The notes under the pieces: generated by a model
The model's input: only the letters and a program-made list of their open reading frames with translations
What the model was told of the DNA's origin: nothing
Databases searched by the model: none
Part shown: piece after piece, positions 12,522-21,700 of the stretch
How positions within the stretch are numbered: the stretch's first letter is position 1
Layout of the letters: the number at the start of each line of letters is the position of its first letter
Assembly: GCF_030230605.1 (NCBI RefSeq)
Contig: NZ_JASPDO010000031.1
Span: forward strand, 1-24,318
Direction: 5' to 3'
Length of the DNA stretch: 24,318 nucleotides
Source: Brevibacterium sp. UMB1308A
Lineage (GTDB): Bacteria > Actinomycetota > Actinomycetes > Actinomycetales > Brevibacteriaceae
Program-made: the position numbers and the translations under genes

Positions 12522-13535
12522 TCATTCCTGCGACTGCGTCCCGAAGCTGGCTCGGGCTGCGCGAGGAAAGAGCAGCCAACCGACGACGCTGATCAGGACG
12601 ATACCAGTGGCGCCCATCAGGGTGTCAAGGTACCAGCTCATGTTCTCGGCGGTGGCTGTGGTGGCGACCATGCTGAGTCCGATGGCGGCGAAGGTGTTGA
12701 CCGCCGAATGGGTGAAGGCAGCAGGGATCGGATTGCCGCCCGACCGCTCGGTGATGGCGCCGAGCAGCAGGTTGAGGGCCACGCAGAAGACGAGGAACAT
12801 ACCGATGGCGAAGGGACGGGGCATGCCGGGGTAGTTGTGTCCGATCAGCACGATCGGCAGGTGCCAGAGCGACCAGATCACCCCACCGATGACGATCGCG
12901 CCGGTGAAGCCCAGCGGCTTCAGTTCGCGCCACAGCCAGCCGCGCCAGCCGACCTCTTCGCCGAAGGCCGAGATGGTCGAGACCAGCAGGTTGATGCCCA
13001 CGCCGATGAGCATGGCGAGGACGGCCATCGGGATCGACAGCTCCTGGCCGGCATCGGCCAGCTGCTGCTGCACGAGCGTAGCCCAGGTCTTGCCGGTGAG
13101 GTCGCCAGGGACGCCCCGCAGGATCATGATCACCGCCGCTGCCAGGGTCAGCACCACGGTCAGGGCCGTGCCCAGGATCGACCACAGCACGATGCGCCCC
13201 CAGCGACCCTCGAAACACAGACCCGTGCTGGCCCGCCACTTCTCTCGGGCCACGCGGCAGGTCACCAGCGAGGCGATCAGGGGCGCGAACATGCCCAGGC
13301 AGCTGATCGACCAGGCATAGGCCGGGTGATGGGTGCCGCGCTCGAGAAACCAGAAGGGCGCCGCTGCCAGGGTCATCACGGCCAAGGCGCAGCCGGCGAA
13401 GATCGCCACCAGACGCCAGCGCACCTTGGGGGGTGGCATCGGTGCACCGGTCGCGGTTTGGTCTGGCCGAGGGGTGGTGAGGGCGTCGGGGACTGGATGG
13501 TCGTGGGTGGGTGGCATGGAGGCGTCGTTCGTCAT
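12522..13535 (-). CDS. CPBP-family intramembrane glutamic endopeptidase
   Basis: This 337-residue membrane protein carries the three CPBP/Abi motifs: EEVGWRGWL near residue 192 (catalytic glutamates), GVIWSLWHLP near 220 and HSAVN near 277. Seven to eight hydrophobic helices surround them. Relatives cleave prenylated or membrane peptides, or protect against self-made bacteriocins; the substrate here is unknown. The N-terminus is a soluble Pro-rich tail of about 40 residues. It is the first gene of an operon with the downstream HTH regulator. The predicted -10 (CACAAT) ends 6 bases before ATG 13535, so the mRNA is probably leaderless. Confidence 0.82.
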   Translation of the reverse strand: MTNDASMPPTHDHPVPDALTTPRPDQTATGAPMPPPKVRWRLVAIFAGCALAVMTLAAAPFWFLERGTHHPAYAWSISCLGMFAPLIASLVTCRVAREKWRASTGLCFEGRWGRIVLWSILGTALTVVLTLAAAVIMILRGVPGDLTGKTWATLVQQQLADAGQELSIPMAVLAMLIGVGINLLVSTISAFGEEVGWRGWLWRELKPLGFTGAIVIGGVIWSLWHLPIVLIGHNYPGMPRPFAIGMFLVFCVALNLLLGAITERSGGNPIPAAFTHSAVNTFAAIGLSMVATTATAENMSWYLDTLMGATGIVLISVVGWLLFPRAARASFGTQSQE

Positions 13536-13544
13536 GGGTCCATT

Positions 13545-13582
13545 GTGTCAACCTAGAGATGACGTGTCAACCAACAGATGAC
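13545..13582 (-). promoter_or_regulatory. Tandem 19-bp repeats carrying the CPBP operon promoter
   Basis: GTGTCAACCTAGAGATGAC (13545-13563) is followed immediately by GTGTCAACCAACAGATGAC (13564-13582); 17 of 19 bases agree. On the minus strand the right repeat supplies a -35 TTGACA, and 17 bp later the left repeat ends in CACAAT as the -10. An operator for the co-encoded HTH protein is the simplest reading. Confidence 0.6.
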
Positions 13583-13638
13583 AAACATTGCCCGTCCTGT
13601 CCATGGCGCGGGCGCATCCTTCCGGTCACCCATACCGT

Positions 13639-13811
13639 CTAGTGTGCCTGTGGCTCGATGCGAGCGGAAGGCAGGGTGGTCATGGTGGTGTTCCGCAGCT
13701 GGTAGGACGCGCCCTTGAGTGTGATGACGTCGTCGACATGTTTGGAAGATGCGACGACTCCCCGTCGCCGACCGCGGGACAGGGTGATGCCCGCGGCGTC
13801 GATCCTCGGGC
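13639..13811 (-). pseudogene. 57-residue C-terminal gene remnant abutting sulP
   Basis: The minus strand reads IDAAGITLSRGRRRGVVASS, then KHVDDVITLKGASYQLRN and ends EPQAH-stop at 13639, with strong G/C third positions. The VITLKGxSYxLR pattern recalls the C-terminus of IstB-like ATPases of IS21 elements, but the match is short and I hold it loosely. The readable stretch starts directly after the sulP stop codon, so the gene it came from was cut at exactly that point. Confidence 0.4.
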
Positions 13812-13813
13812 AG

Positions 13814-15535
13814 CTACTCGTCGTGCTGGTCGCTTCGAGGCGTCTCTGGTGTGCCCTCAGACTTATCGTGTTGGATTCTCGCGACGTGCATCCGGGCGTG
13901 AGCGATGGCGTCGAGGGTGTTGTCGAAGGCGTGATTCTCGTGTGCAAGCTGGTCGAAGACGCCGAGTTCGCGCAACACAGGAACGTGCTCGGGCTTCGTT
14001 GCGGAAAGTAAGACCCGGGTGCCCCCGCGCTCGAGGCGCCCGATTGTGTCTGCAAGCATCTGGGCGCCAGTAGCGTCGATTGTCGTGACGTAGCGCATGC
14101 GGAGCACGACGACCTTGACCCATGAGACCTCAGCGAGCTCGAGGAGGAAATCGTGTGCCGCGCCAAAGAAGAGTGGGCCTTCGAGGCGGAAGGCCGCGAT
14201 GTGTTCGTCGAGAAGTTCGCGCTCCTCATCGCTGTGGTCTCCCTTGCTCAGCGGTGTGGCTTCGAACACCGCCGTGCGGGCGGCATCGCGCAATGCGAAG
14301 AAGCCCGCCACAACAAGGCCGATGAGCACGGCGACGACAAGATCGAACACGACAGTTGCGACAGCCGTGATGAGAAGAGTGGCCCCGTCGCCCTTGGTGG
14401 CGCGCATCACCGAGCTGATGTTCCGCGGGTGGATCATCTGGATCGCAGTGGCGATGAGCACGCCGGCCAGCGCGGCGAGAGGGATTTCGCCCACCCACCG
14501 GGCCGCGATGAGCACGGCGACGAGCAGGAGCAGCGAATGGAACACCGCTGCCAGGCGTGTGCCAGCGCCTGCCCGCACGTTGACGGCAGTTCGAGCGATC
14601 GCGGCAGTCGCTGGAATCCCGCCGAACAGGGGAGCGACGACGTTGGCGATGCCTTGCCCGAAGAGCTCGCGGTCGGGATCGTGCCGGTCGCCCACGGTCA
14701 TCGCGTCGGCGACCGTCGCAGAAAGCAACGACTCCAATGCCCCGAGAGCCGCCACGGCGACCGCTGCCAACAGCAACGAGTCCAGGTGCTCCCACGGGAT
14801 CTGTGGCCAGCGCGGAGCAGGCAACGTCGACGGGATGTAACCAATGGTCTTGAGCCCGCTGTCAGCCAGCATGTTGACGGCCGTCGCGATAGCTACCAAC
14901 ACCAGTGCTGCGGGGAAGCCGCTACGAACGCGCGCAGCAATCACGATCCCGGCCGCCACCGCGAGGGTCATCACTGGCGCCTGCCATGCCGGAGCACCTA
15001 GCCACGCGGTGATTGCGCTCCACGCCAACCTGAGGACTTTCTCGCCCTCCACCTCGACGCCGAGCGCTGCAGGCAGCTGTTGCAGGCCGATGATCACCGC
15101 GATACCTGCCGTGAAACCTTCGACGACAGGCAAAGGCATATACTTCATCACGCGCCCAGCACCGGTGACCGCCAGCAAGAGCAACATGAGGCCCGCCAAT
15201 ACTCCGACGACGAGTACCCCGTCGGCGCCGTGGGTGGCCACGATGGGGATAAGCACGACGGTCATTGCGCCGGTCGGACCGCTCACCTGGACATTGCTAC
15301 CGCCGAAGACCGCGGCCAGAATGCCCGCGACGATGGCTGTCGTGATTCCAGCTGCCGCGCCGACGCCCGACGCAACGCCGAAGCCGAGTGCGAGGGGGAG
15401 CGCGACGAGGGCCACCATGAGCCCTGCGGAGAGGTCGCGCCCAATCGTCGTGCGCGACCAGTCCGAGCGGCGCGGTGCGAAACGCAGAGCGCGGGCTCCG
15501 AAGCCTTCCTTAGATCCGGCGCGTGGGTGGGTCAT
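13814..15535 (-). CDS. SulP-family anion transporter with STAS domain
   Basis: This 573-residue membrane transporter has multiple hydrophobic helices. The SulP signatures are present: DLSAGLMVALVALPLALGFGVASG, GSNVQVSGPTGAMTVVLIP, and QGIANVVAPLFGGIPATAAIART. A cytoplasmic C-terminal STAS domain occupies about residues 445-545 (LEGPLFFGAAHDFLLELAE, VTTIDATGAQML). SulP proteins carry sulfate, bicarbonate or other anions; the substrate cannot be told here. ATG 15535 (MTHPRAG) is chosen because it precedes the conserved N-terminus; the same frame is open further upstream. The last 154 bp recur at 11326-11479. Confidence 0.88.
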   Translation of the reverse strand: MTHPRAGSKEGFGARALRFAPRRSDWSRTTIGRDLSAGLMVALVALPLALGFGVASGVGAAAGITTAIVAGILAAVFGGSNVQVSGPTGAMTVVLIPIVATHGADGVLVVGVLAGLMLLLLAVTGAGRVMKYMPLPVVEGFTAGIAVIIGLQQLPAALGVEVEGEKVLRLAWSAITAWLGAPAWQAPVMTLAVAAGIVIAARVRSGFPAALVLVAIATAVNMLADSGLKTIGYIPSTLPAPRWPQIPWEHLDSLLLAAVAVAALGALESLLSATVADAMTVGDRHDPDRELFGQGIANVVAPLFGGIPATAAIARTAVNVRAGAGTRLAAVFHSLLLLVAVLIAARWVGEIPLAALAGVLIATAIQMIHPRNISSVMRATKGDGATLLITAVATVVFDLVVAVLIGLVVAGFFALRDAARTAVFEATPLSKGDHSDEERELLDEHIAAFRLEGPLFFGAAHDFLLELAEVSWVKVVVLRMRYVTTIDATGAQMLADTIGRLERGGTRVLLSATKPEHVPVLRELGVFDQLAHENHAFDNTLDAIAHARMHVARIQHDKSEGTPETPRSDQHDE

Positions 15536-15834
15536 GGGACTTGCTTGCTCCTTCAAGGCGTCAACGACACTCAAAGGATACACAGGGCGCCATCCTGCGA
15601 CGGCGATACCTTGTGACTGCCCGCGTTTGTTCGGCGGTAAATCTCGAGATCGGGGATGGACGTCGTCGGCGCGGACGCGCTCAGCAAGGCATTCAAGGAA
15701 GGCCGCCAGTTCCTCACGGCTGAATTCGCCTGTGCTCTCGTTCAGCTTCTGGTTTCGCTTGGGCGGCCTGCCAGAAGTGTCTGCGGGCAGGCATTCTGTA
15801 CGAAAGTCGTGGAGATTTCCCGAAGGATGAATGC
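15536..15834. other. Spacer upstream of sulP with coding-like stretch on the minus strand
   Basis: No complete gene is assigned. In the sulP frame, the minus strand from about 15760 to 15640 reads ESTGEFSREELAAFLECLAE, then RVRADD, with G/C-rich third positions. This loosely recalls the start of amphi-Trp-domain proteins. It may be a remnant or a leader. No start codon is evident, and I do not assign it. Confidence 0.3.
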
Positions 15835-16446
15835 ATGAAGACTGTTCGCATTGCCATTGCTGTTGCCGCTGCACTGACCTTTGCCGGCTGCGGTTCAGAT
15901 AAGCCGTCGGTATCAACCGGCGACAGCACCCCAGCGCAGGAAGCCCCGAGCGAGGCCGCCAGCGAAAGCACTCCAACGCAGGACTCTGACGAGCCGCAAA
16001 AGCCGAAGGAGAAAGAAAAACCTGCAGGTGAAAATGCGATGGGTGCATCCTTCGATGGCAAGAAAGTCGACCCTGCGGGCTTCGCTGCCGACGGCAAGTA
16101 CTACTTCCAGACTCAGTCGGGTAAGCACCAGTGTGTGATCACCAGCAAATTCGTCGGCTGCGTGCACATGGGTGCCATTCCGCCCAATGCCCCTGAGGCC
16201 CAGCACGCGGATGGCGGTTACGGGCCCGCTAATGCTTCTCGTATGTACGCCGGCAAAAAGGCTGAAATGTTCGGAATGAGCGACTCGGAGTTCCTGAAGC
16301 AAGATGGACAGGCGAAGGTGCTCGGCTACGGCGAAGTTCTGGATGTCGAGGGCTTCAAGTGCACTACGGACATGAAACTCGGTGTCATCTGCATACAGGG
16401 TAAACACGGGCTACAGGTCTCTTCGCAGAAGTACACGCTTCGCTGA
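15835..16446 (+). CDS. Secreted lipoprotein of unknown function
   Basis: This 203-residue protein has a lipoprotein signal peptide: MKTVRIAIAVAAALTFAGC with the lipidated Cys at 19. An unstructured Ser/Thr/Glu/Lys/Pro-rich spacer (to about residue 70) is typical of proteins tethered outside the membrane in Gram-positive bacteria. The folded part has four cysteines (HQCVI, GCVHM, KCTTD, VICIQ) that could form two disulfides. I do not recognise the family. ATG 15835 follows GAAGGATGA; an out-of-frame ATG at 15831 also exists. Confidence 0.7.
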   Translation: MKTVRIAIAVAAALTFAGCGSDKPSVSTGDSTPAQEAPSEAASESTPTQDSDEPQKPKEKEKPAGENAMGASFDGKKVDPAGFAADGKYYFQTQSGKHQCVITSKFVGCVHMGAIPPNAPEAQHADGGYGPANASRMYAGKKAEMFGMSDSEFLKQDGQAKVLGYGEVLDVEGFKCTTDMKLGVICIQGKHGLQVSSQKYTLR

Positions 16447-16675
16447 TTTCGGCGGGGGGTATGTGCGGTCTCATGGCGTGTGAGAACGAAGAATTTCGAA
16501 TTGTTTAATGTTGGCCGAATGTCATGAGTGTTCGTTACGTTAGGCAATAACTTATGTTGCCATTGATGAGTTCGTGGCGCTTAATGCTTAAACAGTACCC
16601 CTAGTGCGCTCCACACAGAGTCGCTATTGCAGGTGTAGGGTGTTGCCGAGGGCTGAGGCGTGGCACACTTCTCGC
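16447..16675. other. AT-richer intergenic spacer
   Basis: These 229 bases have no coding pattern and are richer in A+T than their surroundings. They must hold the promoter of the SUKH gene to the right, but I see no clear -35/-10 pair. Confidence 0.4.
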
Positions 16676-17050
16676 ATGGCCTTTCCTGTTGATGAGTCAC
16701 GCATCCGCGCTGCTGAGGATGCATTGGGGCGCACTTTCCCGGACGCTTTGCGCCAGCGTCTGATGTCGGAGAACGGCGGCGAGATCGACGACGCCGACGA
16801 TGGATACTGGTTCCTCTACCCGGTGTATGACGATTCCGACCGCCGCCGTCTTGGGCGCTCGGCGAATCACGTGGTGAAAGAAACTGAAACGTGGCGCTCC
16901 CAAGCCGACGGATTCCCGCAGAACGCCGTCCCCGTCGCCGAGGACCAGGAGGGCAACGCGATCGTTCTGCTACCCGGCGACGACCGCTTTTATGTCTGGG
17001 ATCACGAACTGCGGGAAACGGAGCCGATCGAGCTTATTTTCGACGAGTGA
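16676..17050 (+). CDS. SMI1/KNR4 (SUKH) family protein
   Basis: This 124-residue acidic protein begins VDESRIRAAEDALGRTFPDAL and MSENGGEI, the usual SMI1/KNR4 opening (helix, then FPxxLRxxLxxxNGG). It contains DGYWFLYPVYDDSD and NHVVKETETW, and ends LLPGDDRFYVWDHELRETEP with IELIFDE, as complete SUKH proteins do. Likely an immunity or regulatory protein; no toxin partner is adjacent. Start ATG 16676 is chosen over the open frame from 16604 because family homology begins there. Its last 30 residues are the part found fused to a helix-turn-helix at 8807-9211. Confidence 0.78.
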   Translation: MAFPVDESRIRAAEDALGRTFPDALRQRLMSENGGEIDDADDGYWFLYPVYDDSDRRRLGRSANHVVKETETWRSQADGFPQNAVPVAEDQEGNAIVLLPGDDRFYVWDHELRETEPIELIFDE

Positions 17051-17396
17051 CACTCGCCTGACTACCAGGCTTTCCATAACCATCGCGCAGACGTTATTCG
17101 CATGGCCATCAAACGAGCCCATCCGCTTCCTGAGGACTTCGCGTGGTGTGGCTTCGATGATAGTGACGTCGTCATCGGTGATGTGGATGCCGAGTTCGAG
17201 GGTTCGGCAGATGACGTCCGCGACGGGACATGGCGCGACGGGGGAGGTAGATTGCACGGTGCGGCCTTGGGTGAGAGACGAGTTGAGGAACTTCTATATT
17301 CACCCAGGGCCGCTTCACTCTTCGCTACCGGATGGGCCTGCACAGGCGCTTGTCACGCACTCTGAAACCGGAAGAGCCAGTTCCGACGCACTCGCT
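17051..17396. other. Gene-free stretch with an unassigned minus-strand coding-like segment
   Basis: Between the SUKH gene and the MFS gene no intact gene is recognised. The minus strand from 17257 to about 17060 reads VADVICRTLELGIHITDDDV, then TIIEATPREVLRKRMGSFDG, with a coding-like third-position bias. Similar-length frames on the plus strand are weaker. It may be a gene remnant; I cannot name it. Confidence 0.3.
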
Positions 17397-18767
17397 CTAG
17401 GGGCGAGGATCTGCCTGTGAGCGTATGGAGGCTCTATCGTCCGAATCGCTAGCACTTGAGGCTGAGCCTCGAGTCCTGTTTTGCTCTGTCCGCAGCAGCG
17501 GGCCCACAGTCCGCGCCGCGATCACGAGGCCCACCACCGCCAGCACGCCCGCGACCGCCAGCACCGGCAGGTACCCGAACATGCCCGCGGCGGCCATCCC
17601 GCCGCCGCCGGCGATGACCATGACGATGCTCGCGACGGTCGTGAAGAACGTGAAGTCCGTGCCCGCGCTCTGCGGCCGGGTCAGGTCCATCGAGATCGTG
17701 TAGACGACCGCGAAAGCCGCGCTGAACGCCGCGTTCGCCACCGCCACGACGATGAGGACCAGCCACGGCTGCGTCATGTCCAGCGCCATCGGGACGACCG
17801 CGAGCGTCGCGATGACCTGCAGCGCCCCCAGCCGGATGAGCGCGCTGCGCCGGCCCAGCCGCGTCATGAGCGCGCCCGCGACCAGCCCCGCGACGATCCC
17901 AACGCCGCTGCCGCCGATGACGACATAGAGCCCAATCCGCCCCTCGGTCCAGCCGGCGTCGACCAGCAGCGGCCGCACCAGGTTGTAGGCGACCGTGAAC
18001 CCCAGTGTGTACGCGGGGATTGTCACGAAGCACCACACCCGCACCGCGGGGAGGGAGAAGAACGCGAGGGCGCTGCGCAGCGTCACGTGCGGGGCTGGCT
18101 GCGTGGCGGTCGACGCATCCTCCCGCCACCCGAGGATGAGCGGCAGCGGCAGCATGCTGAACAGCGCCAGCGACAGGGTTGCCACCTGCCAGCCCGCCGC
18201 ATGGTAGACCAGCAGGATGAGGCCGCCGCCCACCACCTGCGCGACCGAGGCCCCCGCGGACTGGAGACCGTTGCCGAACCCCCGCTCCTGGGGCTGCAGC
18301 AGCCGGGTCGCCGTCGCGTCCGCCGCGATGTCCTGGGTGGCGGCGAGGACGAAGAGGACCGCGAAGATCCCCAGCAGCAGCGGGAAGTCCCCGGCCGGAT
18401 CGAACAGTGCCAGCGACGCGATCCCCAGCCCCAGCAGCGTCTGCGTCGCGATGAGCCAGCCCCGGTAGTGCCCCATCTTGGCGGATCCGAACCGGTCGAC
18501 GACCGGCGCCCACAGGAACTTGAGCGTCAGCAGGGTCGCGATGCCGGCGGCCGTCCCGATCGCCGCGAGCGGCACACCGCGGGCCTGCGCGATCGTGAGG
18601 AACGCGTACGTGAAGAACCCCAGACTGAGGTTCTGCGAGCTGTAGAGCGCCCCGATGAGCGCGAACCGGCGGACTCGGCCCGAGGCCGTGGTCGCCGCGG
18701 CCGTCTCGGTCCCGTCTGCTTCTGGCGTCCCCGAGGCCCCCTCCGGGGCCGAGGTGTGGGTGCTCAT
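17397..18767 (-). CDS. MFS transporter, RhtX/FptX siderophore-type
   Basis: This 456-residue protein has twelve predicted membrane helices between polar tails. The order GALYSSQNLSLGFFTYAFLT, LKFLWAPVVDRFG, ATQDIAADATATRLL and the second-half TIPAYTLGFTVAYNLVRPLL is that of AmpG-like RhtX/FptX permeases, which take up ferric siderophores or recycle them. Its ATG overlaps the ABC transporter stop by 4 bases (ATGA), and an AGGAGG lies 7 bases upstream. The pairing of a YbtX/RhtX-like MFS with YbtP-YbtQ-like ABC proteins is known from yersiniabactin loci. A role in siderophore traffic is therefore inferred; the siderophore is unknown and no synthesis genes are in view. Confidence 0.78.
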   Translation of the reverse strand: MSTHTSAPEGASGTPEADGTETAAATTASGRVRRFALIGALYSSQNLSLGFFTYAFLTIAQARGVPLAAIGTAAGIATLLTLKFLWAPVVDRFGSAKMGHYRGWLIATQTLLGLGIASLALFDPAGDFPLLLGIFAVLFVLAATQDIAADATATRLLQPQERGFGNGLQSAGASVAQVVGGGLILLVYHAAGWQVATLSLALFSMLPLPLILGWREDASTATQPAPHVTLRSALAFFSLPAVRVWCFVTIPAYTLGFTVAYNLVRPLLVDAGWTEGRIGLYVVIGGSGVGIVAGLVAGALMTRLGRRSALIRLGALQVIATLAVVPMALDMTQPWLVLIVVAVANAAFSAAFAVVYTISMDLTRPQSAGTDFTFFTTVASIVMVIAGGGGMAAAGMFGYLPVLAVAGVLAVVGLVIAARTVGPLLRTEQNRTRGSASSASDSDDRASIRSQADPRP

Positions 18768-21700
18768 GCGGTCTCCTCCTTCGATGACATGTGGGTCGCG
18801 CCCGGATCCGAGACCCCAGCCTGCGCCTGTGCCAGCGTGCGGTAGGCGGGGCAGGTGTCCAGCAGGTGCGCGTGCGTGCCGATGCCGGCGATTCGCCCGT
18901 CATCCACGACGACGATCCGGTCCGCGTTCTCGACCGTGCGGATGCGGTGGGCGATGACGAGGACGGTGCGGCCGGCGGTCAGGGTGGCAAGCGCCCGCTG
19001 GAGGCGCTCCTCGGTGCCGGGGTCCACCGCCGAGGCCGCCTCATCGAGGATGAGGATCGGCGAGTCCTTCAGCAGCGCCCGCGCGATCGCAAGCCGCTGC
19101 CGCTGCCCGCCGGACAGGTCCGCGCCGCCGTCCGCCAGCACGGTGTCGAGACCCTGAGGCAGCGCCTGCACCACGTCGTCGCACTGCGCGGCGACCAGCG
19201 CCTCCCACACCTGCGCGTCCGTGGCGTGCGGGGCACCCAGCGTCACATTGAAGCGGACGGACTCGTCGAACAGGTAGACGTCCTGGAACACTGTCGCGAC
19301 CGCGTCGAAGACGGCCTCGCTGCCCAGCTCCCGCACATCCGTCCCGCCGATGAGCACCCCACCGGCATCCACGTCCCAGTACCGAGCGATAAGATGAGCG
19401 ATCGTCGACTTCCCGGACCCCGAGGCCCCCACCAGCGCCGTCACCTCCCCGGCGCGCGCGACGAAGGACGCGCTGCGCAGAGCGACTGTGCGCTCACTAC
19501 AGCCGAGGTCGTGCCCACCACCCGCACCCGTGTCACCCGCCGTGCCCGGCCGGCCTGTCGCAGCGGCAGGTGCGCCGGCCTCGGCCGCCTCGTACGCGAA
19601 GGTGACGTTCCGCAGCTCGACGTCCGTCCCGGCCGGAGCCGTGGGGCTGGTAGGTTCGGGGAGCGCGGGGGCGTCCCACACTTCGGCGATGCGGGCGGCG
19701 ATCTGCTGCTGGTTCCGGCGGTAGCCGGCCAGCGCACCCAGCTCCTGGATGGGCTGGTAGAGCGTGAGGGTGAGGAAAAGGAACAGGACGTGGGTGGTGG
19801 CCGGCACCGCACCGGCGGCGAAGAGCGCGGAGCCCACGAGGATGAGCACGACCTGGCCGGCCTCGATCGCGATCGTCGCCACCGTGAGCGAGGGCGTGGC
19901 GCGCACGGACATCGCGACGCTGGCGGACTCGAGATCCTCCATCGCGGTGCGGTACCGGCGGGCGATCGCAGAATCCGGGTTGCTGCGCAGCACGGCAGCC
20001 CCGCGCGCCTGCTCCAGCATCGCCGCTGTCGCCGTGTGTCGCGCGGTGTGCACGTCCGCGAAAACTCGGTGGTAGACGCGGTCGCTCCAAGCCGTCGCAG
20101 CCCAGAACAGCGGCAGCCCCACGAGTGCCGCGAGCGCCAGCCGCCAGTCGACCAGCAGCAGGATGACGGTCGCGAGCACCGGCTGGACCAGGGCGCCCAC
20201 TACCTGCTGCGGCACGTTCTGGAAGTCGATGAGGGCGGCGTCGGAGGTCACGGTTGTCCCGACCCTGCCGGGCTCGAGCCGCTGGACCAGACCCAGCGGC
20301 ACCCGCCGCAGCCGGTCGAGGACGGACAGCTGCAGGTCCGCCTTCGCGCGGGCCGCGAGCGTCCATATGAGCCCGTTCATCCACATCGAGGCCAGCAGCC
20401 GCAGCACGAGTGCCACCGCCAGCAGGATCGTCACGGTCCGCACGAGGCCCGCATTGAGCAGGACGGTGCCGAGCGATTCCGCACCGATGCCGCCCGCGCC
20501 GACGAGTCCCGTCTGCGGCAGTGCCCCGATCGCCGCGAGCACCACGACGACGACCGCGATGAGCGGTGCGCCGCGCAGCAGCGACTCGGCCACCATGCGC
20601 GGCAGCCCGCGCGTGAGCAGTGGCCGCCACGCGTGCCCGTACAGCGTCCGCCACTGCCGGGCGAAGCTCATCCGTCCCAGCCCCGGCCGCACGATCGCAG
20701 CCGGATCCCCGCCGCCGAGGCCATTGCTGGCTGAGCGGTCGTGGCCACTGTTGCTGGGGTCGCCGAGGTCGTCGCTGGGAGCGTGCCCCTTGTCGCCGCC
20801 GTCGGCCGCGAGGTGGCCAGGATCCAGGCGCTCCGTGCCGTGGCCAGGGCTGGCGACCGCTGCCACTTCGTCGCTGGTGGTTCCGCAACCTCTCGCAACC
20901 GGCTCCAGACGCCAGCCGGTCGCCTTCGTGTACGCGCGCCACAGGTCGCGGTAGCCGGCGCTCGCCTCCAGGAGGTTGTCGTGGTCGCCCTGTGCGGCGA
21001 CGGTGCCTGCCTCCAGGTACGCGATGCTGTCGCTGTCGCGGATGGTCGTCAGCCGGTGGGCGATCGCCAGCACCGTTCGGTCGCGGGTGAGAGTGTCGAT
21101 GGCCTCGAGGGTGCGGCACTCGGTGGCGGCGTCCAGCGATGCGGTCGCCTCGTCGAGGACGATGATCCGCGCGTCCTTCAGCAGTGCCCGAGCGATCGCG
21201 ATCCGCTGCCGCTGTCCGCCGGACAGCGTTCCTCCTCCGGCTGGGAGCGGGGTGTCCCAGCCCTGCGGCAGGGCGGCGGCGACCTCGGAGAGTTGGGCGG
21301 CCTCGGCGGCGGTCACGACCTCCGCATCCGTGGCGGCGGGGCGAGCGATGCGTATGTTCTCGCGCAGAGTGGCGGCGAAGACGTGCTCGTCCTGCTGGAC
21401 GAAGGCGACCAGCCGGGCCAGGTGGGCGGGCGCGATATCGCGGACGTCGACGCCGCCGATCAGGATGCGGCCGGCGGCCACGTCGTGGAAGCGGGCCAGC
21501 AGGCGGGCGAGCGTCGACTTGCCGCTGCCGGTCGCGCCCACCAGGGCCAGGGACGTCCCCGCGGGGACGCGCAGGGTGACGGAGGTGAGGACGGGGGTGT
21601 CCTCGCGGTAGGCGAAGGAGACGTCCTCGAACGCGACGTCGAAGCGGGTAGGAACCGCCGGGTGGGCGGGGGCCGGGAGCGGGGGCTCCTCGAGCAGCGC

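Noticed and set aside
11916..13556. 546-residue plus-strand open frame over the HTH and CPBP genes
   Set aside because: It spans two genes and an operator on the other strand, with Gly/Asp/His-rich low-complexity sequence and no domain.
15536..16048. Extension of SulP upstream to give 744 residues
   Set aside because: It would overlap the lipoprotein gene in antisense, and family homology starts near the ATG at 15535.
16490..16515. Sequence resembling the ychF end (GAATT then TTTAATGTTG)
   Set aside because: The encoded peptide is not preserved and the alignment needs gaps, so it is probably chance in an AT-rich spacer.
17481..18845. 454-residue plus-strand open frame opposite the MFS gene
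   Set aside because: Composition is almost only Arg, Glu, Gln and Pro, an antisense artefact of high-GC membrane-protein coding.
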